Below, one piece after another: positions 32,070 through 41,956 of a stretch of 64,000 nucleotides of DNA. The notes below the pieces were generated by a model. The model ran no database searches, had not been told where the DNA came from, and saw only the letters and a program-made list of their open reading frames with translations. The position numbers and the translations under genes were made by a program. The stretch is from assembly GCA_902563575.1 (NCBI GenBank), contig CACEXV010000003.1, positions 62,001 through 126,000 of the forward strand. The letters are read 5' to 3'. Source of the DNA: an uncultured Pelagibacteraceae bacterium (GTDB lineage Bacteria > Pseudomonadota > Alphaproteobacteria > Pelagibacterales > Pelagibacteraceae). How positions within the stretch are numbered: position 1 is the stretch's first letter; every line of letters begins with the position of its first letter.

Positions 32070-34937
32070 TTAAGCAGCTTCGTCCTTATACTCGTCCATT
32101 GATGGGCAAGAACAAACTAAATTTCTATCGCCAAAAACATTATCTACTCTGGCCACCGGAGCCCAATATTTATTATTTTTTACATACTCAGTTGGAAACG
32201 CTGCTTCTTCTCTTGTATAAACATGTTTCCAATCGTTCGATGCTAGCTCAACGTATGTATGAGGAGCATTTTTTAATGGATTGTCAATTTTATCAAATTT
32301 TGACTCTTCAACCTGATTGATTTCTTTTTTAATTTTTATTAATGCATGACAAAACTTATCAATCTCCTCCAAATTTTCACTTTCTGTAGGTTCTATCATA
32401 ATGGTACCAGCAACAGGCCACGACATAGTCGGAGCATGATAGCCAAAATCAATTAATCTTTTTGCTAAATCTTCTTCAGAAATTCCAGAACTAGCTTTAA
32501 TTGGTCGAATGTCAATTATACACTCGTGTGCAACGTTTCCATTTTTTCCAGTATATAAAACTTTGTAGTCCTTAGATAATTTCTTTGAAATGTAATTGGC
32601 ATTTAAAATTGAAACTTGTGATGCTTTTTTCAATCCTTCTGCACCCATCATCTTAATATACATCCAGGAAATAGGGAGTATACTTGAGCTTCCCCAAGGG
32701 GCAGCCGAGACAGCTCCCATTCCATTTTTGGGACCAGCTTCCTTTATTATTTCATGTGTTGGAAGAAAATCTGCTAAATGCCTCGCGCAAGCAATTGGGC
32801 CCATACCTGGTCCGCCTCCTCCATGAGGTATACAAAAAGTTTTATGTAAATTAATATGGCATACATCAGGTCCAAATTTCCCAGGTTTCGCAATACCTAC
32901 AAGTGCATTTAAATTTGCTCCATCCATATAAACTTGGCCGCCATGTTTATGAATGACATCGCAAATTTCCATTATTTTTTCTTCAAATACTCCATGAGTA
33001 GAGGGGTATGTAACCATTAAAGCTGCTAAATCTTTTGAATATTTTTCCGCTTTATTTTTTAAATCATTTATATCAACGTTTCCATCGTTATCGCAATTAA
33101 CTACTACAACTTTCATACCACACATTTGAGCACTTGCTGGATTAGTGCCATGTGCAGAGTCTGGGATTAAACACACATTTCGGTTTTCTTGTTTGTTATT
33201 TTTATGAAATTTTCTTATAGTCATTAAACCAGCGTACTCTCCCTGAGCTCCTGAGTTTGGTTGTAAGGAAACAGCATCGTATCCAGTAATCTCCTTTAAA
33301 TCATTGATTAAATCCTTAAAAAGAATTTTATAACCTTCCATCTGATTTGTTGGAACAAAAGGGTGTGGAAGTGAAAACTCTTTCCAAGTAATAGGAATTA
33401 ATTCAGCTGTTGCATTAAGCTTCATTGTACAGGATCCCAAAGCAATCATGGATCTATTTAATGCAATATCACAATCTTCGAGTTTCTTTAAATATCTTAG
33501 CATTTCAGTTTCGGAGTGATATTTATTAAAAACTGGATGAGTTAAATATTTTGATGTTCTTAAAAGACTTTTTGGCAAATTATCTAACTCGACTTTTGCA
33601 TCTTGTTTTATTTTTTTAGAAATACCAAATATATTTAATAATAAATTAACATCATTAAGTTTTTTTGCTTCATCGAACGCCACTGATAAATGCTCTTCAT
33701 CAACTTTTCTAAGATTAATATTCTCGTTTAATGCAGCTTCATAAATAGAGTTTGTTTTATCATTGGTTTTAATTGTTACAGTATCAAAGAAATGATCTGA
33801 TATAATTTTGAATCCACCTCTTTTAATCTCATCAGCAAATATTTTAGCTAATTTAGAAGTTCTATTAGCTATTTTAAGTATTCCATCAGGTCCGTGATAT
33901 ATCGCGAAAGCAGCAGAAATAATTGCTAACAAAGCTTGTGCTGTACAAATGTTACTTGTTGCCTTGTCTCTTCTAATATGTTGTTCCCTTGTTTGTAATG
34001 ATAATCTATAAGCCTTTTTTCCATGTCTATCTTTCGAGACACCTATTATTCTTCCTGGCATTGATCTTTTAAATGCTTCTTTGGTAGCAAAAAAAGCTGC
34101 GTGGGGACCACCATATCCCATTGGTATTCCAAATCTTTGAGCACTCCCTACTGCAATATCAGCGCCAAGTTCTGCTGGAGTTTTCAATTTAGCTAATGAT
34201 AATAGATCACAAACTAAGATAGCTTTTCCATTTTTTTTATGAATTTGACTTATACTTTCACTAGGGTCGATTATCTCTCCTAAAGTTCCTGGATAAGATA
34301 TTACGCCACAAATTATATCTTCATTAATTTTTGGTAGTTCCTTTTTCTCATCACCAATAATAAGTTCTAAACCAAAAGGGTCTGTTCTTGTTTTTATAAG
34401 ATCAATAGTTTGAGGGTTACAATTGCTCGAAATAAATATTTTTTTTGAATTTGTTTTATCTAATCTCTGACTTAATCCTACTGCTTCTGCAGTTGCTGTA
34501 GCCTCATCTAACAAAGAGGCGTTAGCGATATCCATACCTGTTAAATCGATAATCGATTGCTGGAAATTTAAAAGCATTTCCAAACGACCTTGGGCTACTT
34601 CGGGCTGGTAAGGTGTATACGATGTATACCACCCTGGGTTTTCTAAAATATTTCTGAGAATTACATTGGGCGTGATAGAATTATAATATCCCATTCCAAT
34701 AAAATTCCTAAAAATTTTGTTTTTTTTAGAAATAGATTTTAATTTTTTTAAAGCATCATTTTCAGACATTGGCTCATCAATTTTAAGATCGTCTTTTAAT
34801 AAGATTTTTTCTGGTACAGTATTATTCATTAAATCCTCGAGAGAATTGTATCCAACATATTGTAACATTTTAGATTGCTCTTCATCCGAAGGTCCAATGT
34901 GTCTTTTAATGAATTCTTTTGAATTATCGTCAATCAT
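32070..34937 (-). CDS. gcvP: Glycine dehydrogenase (decarboxylating), P protein
   Basis: A 955-residue single-chain P protein holding both halves: the N-terminal part begins KEFIKRHIGPSDEEQ and includes YTPYQPEVAQGRLE near 115; the C-terminal part has the PLP lysine in NLHKTFCIPHGGGGPG near 700. It decarboxylates glycine and passes the aminomethyl group to the lipoyl arm of GcvH. It is normal length and starts immediately after gcvH with no gap. Confidence 0.98.
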   Translation of the reverse strand: MIDDNSKEFIKRHIGPSDEEQSKMLQYVGYNSLEDLMNNTVPEKILLKDDLKIDEPMSENDALKKLKSISKKNKIFRNFIGMGYYNSITPNVILRNILENPGWYTSYTPYQPEVAQGRLEMLLNFQQSIIDLTGMDIANASLLDEATATAEAVGLSQRLDKTNSKKIFISSNCNPQTIDLIKTRTDPFGLELIIGDEKKELPKINEDIICGVISYPGTLGEIIDPSESISQIHKKNGKAILVCDLLSLAKLKTPAELGADIAVGSAQRFGIPMGYGGPHAAFFATKEAFKRSMPGRIIGVSKDRHGKKAYRLSLQTREQHIRRDKATSNICTAQALLAIISAAFAIYHGPDGILKIANRTSKLAKIFADEIKRGGFKIISDHFFDTVTIKTNDKTNSIYEAALNENINLRKVDEEHLSVAFDEAKKLNDVNLLLNIFGISKKIKQDAKVELDNLPKSLLRTSKYLTHPVFNKYHSETEMLRYLKKLEDCDIALNRSMIALGSCTMKLNATAELIPITWKEFSLPHPFVPTNQMEGYKILFKDLINDLKEITGYDAVSLQPNSGAQGEYAGLMTIRKFHKNNKQENRNVCLIPDSAHGTNPASAQMCGMKVVVVNCDNDGNVDINDLKNKAEKYSKDLAALMVTYPSTHGVFEEKIMEICDVIHKHGGQVYMDGANLNALVGIAKPGKFGPDVCHINLHKTFCIPHGGGGPGMGPIACARHLADFLPTHEIIKEAGPKNGMGAVSAAPWGSSSILPISWMYIKMMGAEGLKKASQVSILNANYISKKLSKDYKVLYTGKNGNVAHECIIDIRPIKASSGISEEDLAKRLIDFGYHAPTMSWPVAGTIMIEPTESENLEEIDKFCHALIKIKKEINQVEESKFDKIDNPLKNAPHTYVELASNDWKHVYTREEAAFPTEYVKNNKYWAPVARVDNVFGDRNLVCSCPSMDEYKDEAA

Positions 34938-35318
34938 TTAACTTGGGTTCTCCTTGCAAAATTTATCGTATTCATCTTTTGACATAAGCGAGTCAAACTC
35001 ACCTTTATTTTTAATTTTTAATTTAAAAAACCAGCTTGCACCCTCTGGGTCAGTATTTACGCTACCCGGATCATCAGCAATAGATTTATTTCCCTCAGTA
35101 ATTTCTCCAGAAATAGGAGAATATACATCACTTGCTGCTTTTGTTGACTCAACAACAGCCGCCTGCCCTTCTTTTTCTACAGCTTTTCCTGCATCAGGAA
35201 CTTCTACAAAAACGATATCTCCAAGCATCTCAGTTGCATGTTTGGTTATTCCGACTGTAGCAATATCTCCATCTAATGAAACCCACTCGTGTTTTTTAGA
35301 AAATTTTTTTTCACTCAT
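34938..35318 (-). CDS. gcvH: Glycine cleavage system H protein
   Basis: A 126-residue carrier. The lipoyl lysine is K60 in [19 protein letters not shown]. Start [16 protein letters not shown] and [12 protein letters not shown] at the C-terminal side are typical. It shuttles the aminomethyl and electron intermediates between P, T and L proteins. It lies 12 bases after gcvT and abuts gcvP. Confidence 0.98.
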   Translation of the reverse strand: MSEKKFSKKHEWVSLDGDIATVGITKHATEMLGDIVFVEVPDAGKAVEKEGQAAVVESTKAASDVYSPISGEITEGNKSIADDPGSVNTDPEGASWFFKLKIKNKGEFDSLMSKDEYDKFCKENPS

Positions 35319-35330
35319 ATTTAATTCCTC

Positions 35331-36425
35331 TTATTTAACATAACTTTTTTTATAAAATGGAAGTTCAGATATTTTACCCCCATATTTTTTTCCACGTACT
35401 TCCAACTTAATAGGCGTACCTATTTCAGAAAATTCAGACCTTACATACCCCATTGCAACCGGAGCGTTTACACTAGGACCAAAAGTTCCACTTGTTACGA
35501 ATCCTATTTCTTTATCATCTGAGGAAAATATTTTTGTCTTCTCTCTAGCTATGATTTTTCCATCAGGTTTTAATCCAACTCTAATTTTCTCACTTCCATT
35601 GGCAAGAAGGCTTTTGATTTTATCCCAACCATTAAAACCGCCTACCTCTTTTCTTTTTTTTGCTATTGCCCATCTTAAATTTGCTTCAACAGGATTTATC
35701 TGTTCATTTAAATCATGACCGTATAAACATAGACCTGCCTCTAACCTAAGTGTATCTCTAGCTCCTAACCCAACAGGTTTAACTTTATTTGAGATTAAAA
35801 AATCAATAAGTTTTTCAACTTTATTATTTGAAATAGAAATCTCAAAACCATCTTCCCCAGTGTAACCTGATCTTGTAACATAAATACTTTCACCATCGTA
35901 AATAAAATTGTTACCGGTCATAAATTTTAAGTCTTTAACACCGTGTATAAGTTTTTCCAAAATTTCTACAGACTTAGGGCCTTGCAAAGCTATTAATGAT
36001 AACTCATTATTCAAAATGTATTTGTGATTTTTTCCTAAAAATTGAGAAATTTGTTTAATATCGTTTTCCTTACATGCTGCATTTAAAATTATACAAAATC
36101 CCTTGTCGTTCTTTGTGACAATCAAATCGTCTATTATACCGCCATTATTGTTTAGTAAAAAAGAATATTTTGAATGATTAATTTTTAATGATTTTAAATC
36201 TGCAGGAATAATTTTTTCCAATGCATCTGATAAAGTATCATCTCCTTCTAAAAAAAATTGCCCCATGTGTGAAACATCAAAAAATCCAGCATGCTCTCTG
36301 GTTGATATATGTTCTTTAACAATTCCATCTTTGTATTGGATGGGCATTTCATATCCAGCAAACGGAACGAATTTCGCTCCTAGATTTTTGTGATAATTAT
36401 ATAATGCTGTTTTTTGTACATTCAT
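35331..36425 (-). CDS. gcvT: Aminomethyltransferase (T protein)
   Basis: A 364-residue folate enzyme. Landmarks are MPIQYKDGIVKEH near 27, FFDVSHMGQF near 48-57 and YTGEDGFEIS near 193-202, with GARDTLRLEAGLCLYG near 222-237. It moves the aminomethyl group to tetrahydrofolate, forming methylene-THF and ammonia. It is first in gcvTHP. Its ATG at 36423-36425 lies inside one arm of a 12-base inverted repeat with the riboswitch linker, a possible translational gate. Confidence 0.98.
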   Translation of the reverse strand: MNVQKTALYNYHKNLGAKFVPFAGYEMPIQYKDGIVKEHISTREHAGFFDVSHMGQFFLEGDDTLSDALEKIIPADLKSLKINHSKYSFLLNNNGGIIDDLIVTKNDKGFCIILNAACKENDIKQISQFLGKNHKYILNNELSLIALQGPKSVEILEKLIHGVKDLKFMTGNNFIYDGESIYVTRSGYTGEDGFEISISNNKVEKLIDFLISNKVKPVGLGARDTLRLEAGLCLYGHDLNEQINPVEANLRWAIAKKRKEVGGFNGWDKIKSLLANGSEKIRVGLKPDGKIIAREKTKIFSSDDKEIGFVTSGTFGPSVNAPVAMGYVRSEFSEIGTPIKLEVRGKKYGGKISELPFYKKSYVK

Positions 36426-36435
36426 AATAACTCTT

Positions 36436-36590
36436 ATTTACCCCATCTGTCATTGACCTGAGAGATTTGCTCCTTCGGTGAGGCCTTAGCCTGCTTTCCA
36501 GAGTTATTATGCCGACGGTCCTTTTGCCTGAGAGTTTCCGGGGTGGTTGCTCCTTCGGCGCTAATTAAATTAGTCTCTCCCGTCGAAGCG
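36436..36590 (-). promoter_or_regulatory. Tandem glycine riboswitch upstream of gcvT
   Basis: On the minus strand two glycine aptamers follow each other. The first runs from GACGGGAGAGAC (about 36587) through CCGAAGGAGCAA to ACTCTCAGGCAAAAGGACCG and closes near 36511. The second runs from CTCTGGAAAGC (about 36503) through CACCGAAGGAGCAA and ATCTCTCAGGTCAATGACAG to about 36440. The gcvT start follows about ten bases later, leaving no space for a terminator, so control is probably translational. Glycine riboswitches on gcvT in SAR11 are established knowledge. Confidence 0.96.
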
Positions 36591-36623
36591 GTAAGATGTT
36601 ATAATTTGACTGAAAAGTCAAAC

Positions 36624-37493
36624 TTAATTGTTAGTAATTATTTTTTTTCTGTCAAAATATTTTGTAATAATAGCAACGATTATTATTGCTCCTCCTAAAA
36701 TAACGCTTAAAGGGGGCACTTCATCTAAAAATATCCATACCCATAATGTGCCACAAATAGACTCTAGCAGCATTAATAATCCAACTGTAACCGCTGGTGT
36801 AGATCTAGATCCAATTGTAATACAAATAAAGCCAAAGGCCAATTGAGGGACACCAAGTAAAAAACCCATAAAAATATCATGATTAGAAAAAATTAACTCG
36901 TCTGCTAAAAAAAACCCATAAATCATACTAAATATACCAGAGTAAAATATTGCAGGAATCATATCTAAATTTGGATATTTTCTTATAATTACAACTAAAA
37001 TTGAAAAATTGATTGGTATAGCTAACGCAACTAAATTGCCAAATAATGATCCTTGATTAATGGAGTCACCAACCATAACTAAAATACCACTCATTGCTAG
37101 AAAAATTGATAAAAAACCAATTAATGAAATTTTTTCTTTCAAGAAAAAATATCCCATTATTGCTAAAAACATAGTTTGTGTACTGATTATGAATACAACA
37201 TTAGCAACTGTGGTTTCAGTCATTGAAACAACATAGGAAATAAAACTAAACGATAAAACTATTCCTCCAATTAAACCTGGTAAACCCGATTTTCTTATAA
37301 TTGTAATTGTATTTTTTTTGTATGTAAGAATTAAAAAAAATGATAAGGCCAGTAAAAAAAAGAGAGATCTCAAAAAAAGTATTTGCCATATATCCGCCTC
37401 TCTAAATGATCTAACTATGAGGCCTCCCCAACTCAAAAAAAACCCGCCAAGTAAGCATAAAATATATCCTGGAATTTTATAAATTAAGTTCAT
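36624..37493 (-). CDS. EamA/DMT family transporter
   Basis: About 289 residues with ten membrane helices in two EamA repeats (first near 10-130, second near 145-280). The YFFLKEKISLIGFLSIFLA turn ending repeat one and WIFLDEVPPLSVILGGAIII in repeat two are family features. It exports or imports small metabolites; substrate unknown. I use the ATG at 37493, which overlaps the MATE stop by one base; an upstream start would run into that gene. Its stop is about 30 bases from the riboswitch leader region. Confidence 0.88.
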   Translation of the reverse strand: MNLIYKIPGYILCLLGGFFLSWGGLIVRSFREADIWQILFLRSLFFLLALSFFLILTYKKNTITIIRKSGLPGLIGGIVLSFSFISYVVSMTETTVANVVFIISTQTMFLAIMGYFFLKEKISLIGFLSIFLAMSGILVMVGDSINQGSLFGNLVALAIPINFSILVVIIRKYPNLDMIPAIFYSGIFSMIYGFFLADELIFSNHDIFMGFLLGVPQLAFGFICITIGSRSTPAVTVGLLMLLESICGTLWVWIFLDEVPPLSVILGGAIIIVAIITKYFDRKKIITNN

Positions 37494-38821
37494 TAAAACT
37501 TTCTTATTATATTTCCAAACTGTAAGTACAAAGTAATTGATCGAAAAAACATTAAACAAACAACTGACATCCAAATACCGTGATTTCCGAAAAGATCTAC
37601 AAAGATAGTTGAAATTAATAAATAAAGAGCAACAGAGACGACAGTGCTATTTCTCATGGATTTAGTCTCTGTAGCGCCTATAAATATACCGTCAAGCTGA
37701 TAACATATAGAGGCTATTGGTGGAAGTAATACCAACCAAAATAAATATTCATACGTATGATATCTCATGATATCAAGATTTGTAATCAAATTAATTATAT
37801 CCTTAGAAAAGAAAATATAAAAAACTCCGATAATTAAACCAGTAATAAAACTTAATTGTATTGAATTAGAAACTGTCAACAAAAAACTTTTTTCAGATTT
37901 TTTTCCAACCGTATATCCAATTACACCTTCTGTTGAATAAGCATATGCATCCAAAAAAAAAGCAGCTATTGTTAGAAGGTGAAGTAGAATTGTGTTTACC
38001 GCTATGAACTCTTGATTTATTTTTGAACTTAAAAAATTTATCCATAAAAATGCAAAAGTTAAACAAACTGTTCTCAAGAATATATCAAAGTTAATCGTTA
38101 ACAATCTCAAAACCTTTTTTTTGGTAAAAATACTGAGATTAAATCGAGGAGTGATTTTAAATCGTTTTTTTATGTAGAAAAAAGTAATGACTAAAAAAAA
38201 TATTGAAACTATATATGCTGATATTAAAGTTCCATATGCTACACCTAAAATATTTAAGTTATATTTGGTGACCAATATAATACTCAAAAGAATATTCAAA
38301 ATACTGAATAGGATAGCTATAATACTTGATATGTTTGTTAATTGTAGACCAAGAAAAAATCCGATTAAGACATATAAAGTTAGCTCAGCTGGTGAAGAAA
38401 ATAATCTTATTAAAATATACTGTTCTACTAAGATTTTGACGTCATCAGATATTTGGAAAAAAAAACCAATTATATAAATTATCGGGAAAAATAACATTAA
38501 CAATATAATTGAAATACAAAGAGCAATTAATAAATTTCTTAAAACGATATAAACTATTTCTCTATAATCACCCCTGCCAAGGTTTTGTGAGACCATCCCC
38601 ACAGTTCCCATTCTAAGAAATCCAAAGCTCCAGAAAATCATTAGAATGATTGAACTGCCTAAACTAGTGGCAACTAAAAAATCCTCATTGGTTAAATGAC
38701 CCATTAGAGCAGTATCTATAATACCAACCATAGGAATGGCTAAATTTGATAAAAATATGGGCAAGGATAATTTTATTAAATAAGCTTTAGTGATGTTTGC
38801 CGGATATCTTAAAACGGTCAT
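37493..38821 (-). CDS. MATE family efflux protein
   Basis: A 442-residue protein with twelve hydrophobic helices in two six-helix halves. The opening LPIFLSNLAIPMVGIIDTALMGH (about 18-40) and RMGTVGMVSQNLGRGD near 69-84 fit the MATE/DinF group. It likely extrudes organic cations or drugs using sodium or protons. It overlaps the EamA gene by one base and is divergent from the TerC-like gene. Confidence 0.92.
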   Translation of the reverse strand: MTVLRYPANITKAYLIKLSLPIFLSNLAIPMVGIIDTALMGHLTNEDFLVATSLGSSIILMIFWSFGFLRMGTVGMVSQNLGRGDYREIVYIVLRNLLIALCISIILLMLFFPIIYIIGFFFQISDDVKILVEQYILIRLFSSPAELTLYVLIGFFLGLQLTNISSIIAILFSILNILLSIILVTKYNLNILGVAYGTLISAYIVSIFFLVITFFYIKKRFKITPRFNLSIFTKKKVLRLLTINFDIFLRTVCLTFAFLWINFLSSKINQEFIAVNTILLHLLTIAAFFLDAYAYSTEGVIGYTVGKKSEKSFLLTVSNSIQLSFITGLIIGVFYIFFSKDIINLITNLDIMRYHTYEYLFWLVLLPPIASICYQLDGIFIGATETKSMRNSTVVSVALYLLISTIFVDLFGNHGIWMSVVCLMFFRSITLYLQFGNIIRKF

Positions 38822-38881
38822 ATGGTTGAATAAAATATTCTTTATTAATAAACAATATAATTATATAAACAAATCATTAAA

Positions 38882-39502
38882 ATGTTAGAACAAGTTATCA
38901 TTTCACTACAAATTATATTGATTGATATAGTCATGGCGGCTGATAATGCGATCATTATAGGCTTGATAGCTTCAAATTTTGCGCCACAAAATAAGAAAAA
39001 AATAATTGCTTGGGGTGTAGCCGGCGCATTTGTATTCAGAATATTTTTTGCGTTTGGAACCGATTATATGCTTGAATATGCATGGATTAAGATTTTAGGA
39101 GGATTACTTTTAATTTGGATAGTAAATAATATTAGACAAGACCTTTTTGGAAAAAATAAAATTAGGTCACCCCAGGTTCAATCAAAAGAACCGGTATCAT
39201 TTAGAACTGGAGTTTATAGAATCTTAATAGCTGATATAACACTTAGTTTTGATAACGTTCTTGGAGTAGTTGGTGCTGCTAAAGATTATTATTATTTGAT
39301 GATAGTAGGTCTTCTATTCTCTGTTTTTTTAGTGGCTACACTTGCTACATATTTTGCAAACTATATAAAAGATCATAAATGGCTTGGTTATGTGGGAATA
39401 TTCGTAATTATTATTGTGGCCATTCAATTGATAGTAGGTGGTTTTGTTAATTTAGAAATTTTATCTATTCAAGAAAAATACGAGTTCCTATTTAGTATAT
39501 GA
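38882..39502 (+). CDS. TerC-family membrane protein (YjbE type)
   Basis: A 206-residue protein with about seven helices. The paired acidic motifs MAADNAIIIGLIA near 18-30 and LSFDNVLGVVGAAKD near 122-136 are the family's metal-handling signature. YjbE/TerC proteins are linked to manganese export or metalation of exported enzymes. It overlaps the renalase-like gene by four bases, so both are co-translated. Confidence 0.9.
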   Translation: MLEQVIISLQIILIDIVMAADNAIIIGLIASNFAPQNKKKIIAWGVAGAFVFRIFFAFGTDYMLEYAWIKILGGLLLIWIVNNIRQDLFGKNKIRSPQVQSKEPVSFRTGVYRILIADITLSFDNVLGVVGAAKDYYYLMIVGLLFSVFLVATLATYFANYIKDHKWLGYVGIFVIIIVAIQLIVGGFVNLEILSIQEKYEFLFSI

Positions 39503-40464
39503 TTGAATTTTGTATTTTGGGATCCGGTATGGCTGGGTCAACAATTGCAAATTTATTATCCAAAAAATCTTCAGTCGAAATCTTTGATAAAGCTAGAGGA
39601 GCGGGGGGCAGATCATCAAACAGAAGATTTAAAAACGGCGCGAGCTTTGATCATGGATTACAGTATATTTTTCCGAAAAATAAGCTCTTTAAAAGATTTT
39701 TAATAAATTTAGAAAGAAAAAAAATTATAAAAAAATGGGAGGGTAACCATTTAGATTTGACTTTGCGGGTTAAAAGACCTGGTAATAAGTATATAGGCAA
39801 AAAAAGCAATAGCGATATACAAAAGTATTTAGTAAAGAATATTTCCACAAATTACAAATCAAGTATAGACAAAATAATATACAAAAAAGATCATTGGGTC
39901 ATACTCGTTAATAATAAATTTTATAGATGCAGAAATTTAATTTTAACTTGTCCTTATCCGCAAATGCTAACCTTAGCTAGAAAATATTTAAAAAAAAATT
40001 TTTTAAAAGAAAAGATTGTTATGCAACCTAATATGACAGCAATGATAGCCATAAAGAAAGATTATAATATTCCTGTTTCAAGTATTAGATTTAAAAATAA
40101 GATCCTGGGTTGGGCGACTAACGAAAATAGTAAAAATAGATTTAAAACAAAATTTAATTTGTGGACAATACAATCAAATGAAACTTTTGCCAAAAAAATA
40201 ATTAAAAAATATAAGAAAAGAAAAAAATTTTATTTACAAGTCATTATTAAAGAATTTCTTAATATTTTAGGTCTTAAAAACTCAGACATTTTTTTTAAAG
40301 AATTACACGGTTGGAAATATTCTCATAATAATGAACCTATTAAACTTAATAGCTATTGGGATAAAAAACTCAGGCTTGGAATATGTGGAGATTGGTTTAA
40401 CGGACCTCGAGTAGAAGATGCTTGGATTAGTGCTCAAGATTTGTATAAAAAAATTAAAAAATAA
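39499..40464 (+). CDS. Renalase-like FAD-dependent oxidoreductase
   Basis: A 321-residue flavoprotein. The FAD motif [13 protein letters not shown] is at 8-20, followed by the family's [13 protein letters not shown] near 33-45 and FDHGLQYIF near 52. The C-terminal [19 protein letters not shown] block is the FAD-closing motif of the COG3380/renalase group, which oxidises misfolded dihydronicotinamide isomers. Coupled to a TerC-like gene; convergent with the MmgE/PrpD gene with an 11-base overlap. Confidence 0.86.
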   Translation: MIEFCILGSGMAGSTIANLLSKKSSVEIFDKARGAGGRSSNRRFKNGASFDHGLQYIFPKNKLFKRFLINLERKKIIKKWEGNHLDLTLRVKRPGNKYIGKKSNSDIQKYLVKNISTNYKSSIDKIIYKKDHWVILVNNKFYRCRNLILTCPYPQMLTLARKYLKKNFLKEKIVMQPNMTAMIAIKKDYNIPVSSIRFKNKILGWATNENSKNRFKTKFNLWTIQSNETFAKKIIKKYKKRKKFYLQVIIKEFLNILGLKNSDIFFKELHGWKYSHNNEPIKLNSYWDKKLRLGICGDWFNGPRVEDAWISAQDLYKKIKK

Positions 40465-41956
40465 ACTTTTTTTTGTTTTTCGAAAATTTCTTTGACTTAA
40501 TTTCGCAATTTAAATTTATTAGGTCTTTATTTTTAAGTGATTTTAAATTCTGCACTAATTTTAAAAACTTTAAACTTTCCTTTTTAGTAATTAATCCACC
40601 AGTCAAGGTTTTAAATTTTTCAATATAATTTGATCTTTTAAAAGGTCTTAATCCATTAGGGTGGGCATCCGCTACACCTTTTTCCTCTTCCAAAACACTG
40701 CCGTCTCTAAAGTATATTATCACTTTACCACCAAAACATTTCTTTCTTGGATCTGGATCATGATATCTTTTGGTCCATTCAGAATCCTCAATAGTCTTTA
40801 TTTTTTGCCAAATTCGTATCGTGCTTTTTTTATGAGCTCTTGCTGAAGTGTATGAATTTATATGATGCCAAGATCCATCTTCTAATGCAACAGCAAAAAT
40901 GTACATGATAGAATGATCAAGTGTTTCTCTACTAGCATCTGGGTCCATTTTCTGTGGGTCGTTTGCACCTGTTCCTATCACATAGTGAGTATGATGACTT
41001 GTATGTATTTCAATTTTTTCAATATCATCAAAATTTTTAATTTTTTTGTTCATGCTTTTTGCTAAGTCAATCAGTGCTTGAGACTGGTATTCAGCAGAAT
41101 GTTCTTTAGTATAAGTTTCTAAAATTGCCTTTTTTTCCTCATTAATTTCTGGGAGTGGAATTGTATAAATTTTTTTAGGTCCTGATAAAATTCTAGAGAT
41201 TACGCTATCCTCACCTTCATAAATGGGGCTAGGGGCTCCCTCACCTCTCATACATCTGTCTACAGCTTCTATTGCTAATTTTCCTGCATGCGCTGGAGCA
41301 AATGCTTTCCAGCTAGAGATTTCACCCTTTCTCGACTGTCTTGTGGAAATTGTAGTGTGTAAAGCTTGTTGAATTGATTGATAAATTGTTTCAGTATTTA
41401 ATTTTAACATTGTTCCTATGCCAGCAGCAACACTGGGGCCAAGATGTGCAATATGATCTATTTTGTGTTCATGAAGACAAATCCCCTTAACTAAATTTAC
41501 TTGAACTTCATATCCAGTTAATATGCCCCTAATCAAATCTATGCCGCTACAACCTGTTTGTTGAGCAACTGCTAAAATGGGAGGTATATTATCTCCTGGA
41601 TGACTGTAGTCGGCAGCTAAAAAAGTATCATGGTAATCAAGCTCTCTTACTGCTGTCCCATTAGCCCATGCAGCCCATTCACAATCAACTTTTACCTTTT
41701 TATCAACCCCAAATAAAGTTGCTCCATTTTTTCTTTTATGGGCTAGAGCCATTTCTCTAGCTGAAATTACAGGTTTCCTACTGAAAGATGCAATCGCTAC
41801 TGCAGCGTTATCAATAATTCTATTAATGACCATTTCAATCTGCTCCCCACCTGGCCTTGATTTATCAGAAGCAATTTCAGCTATTTTCCAAGCTAATTGA
41901 TTTTCTTTTTTTAATTTTTCAGATTCTGGATAAGTTTTAACTTCAAAATTTATCAT
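40454..41956 (-). CDS. prpD: MmgE/PrpD family protein
   Basis: A 500-residue protein of the 2-methylcitrate dehydratase family. Landmarks are [17 protein letters not shown] near 66-82, [21 protein letters not shown] near 99-118 and [17 protein letters not shown] near 118-134. PrpD dehydrates 2-methylcitrate, a propionyl-CoA product; other MmgE/PrpD members act on related hydroxyacids or cis-aconitate. It overlaps acnA by one base. Aconitase also hydrates 2-methylaconitate, which fits a methylcitrate role, but prpB and prpC are not in the window. Confidence 0.86.
   Translation of the reverse strand: MINFEVKTYPESEKLKKENQLAWKIAEIASDKSRPGGEQIEMVINRIIDNAAVAIASFSRKPVISAREMALAHKRKNGATLFGVDKKVKVDCEWAAWANGTAVRELDYHDTFLAADYSHPGDNIPPILAVAQQTGCSGIDLIRGILTGYEVQVNLVKGICLHEHKIDHIAHLGPSVAAGIGTMLKLNTETIYQSIQQALHTTISTRQSRKGEISSWKAFAPAHAGKLAIEAVDRCMRGEGAPSPIYEGEDSVISRILSGPKKIYTIPLPEINEEKKAILETYTKEHSAEYQSQALIDLAKSMNKKIKNFDDIEKIEIHTSHHTHYVIGTGANDPQKMDPDASRETLDHSIMYIFAVALEDGSWHHINSYTSARAHKKSTIRIWQKIKTIEDSEWTKRYHDPDPRKKCFGGKVIIYFRDGSVLEEEKGVADAHPNGLRPFKRSNYIEKFKTLTGGLITKKESLKFLKLVQNLKSLKNKDLINLNCEIKSKKFSKNKKKFIF

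Noticed and set aside
34954-35343. 129-codon plus-strand frame opposite gcvH
   Set aside because: It mirrors the codon phase of gcvH, has no ribosome site, and the gcvH reading is certain.
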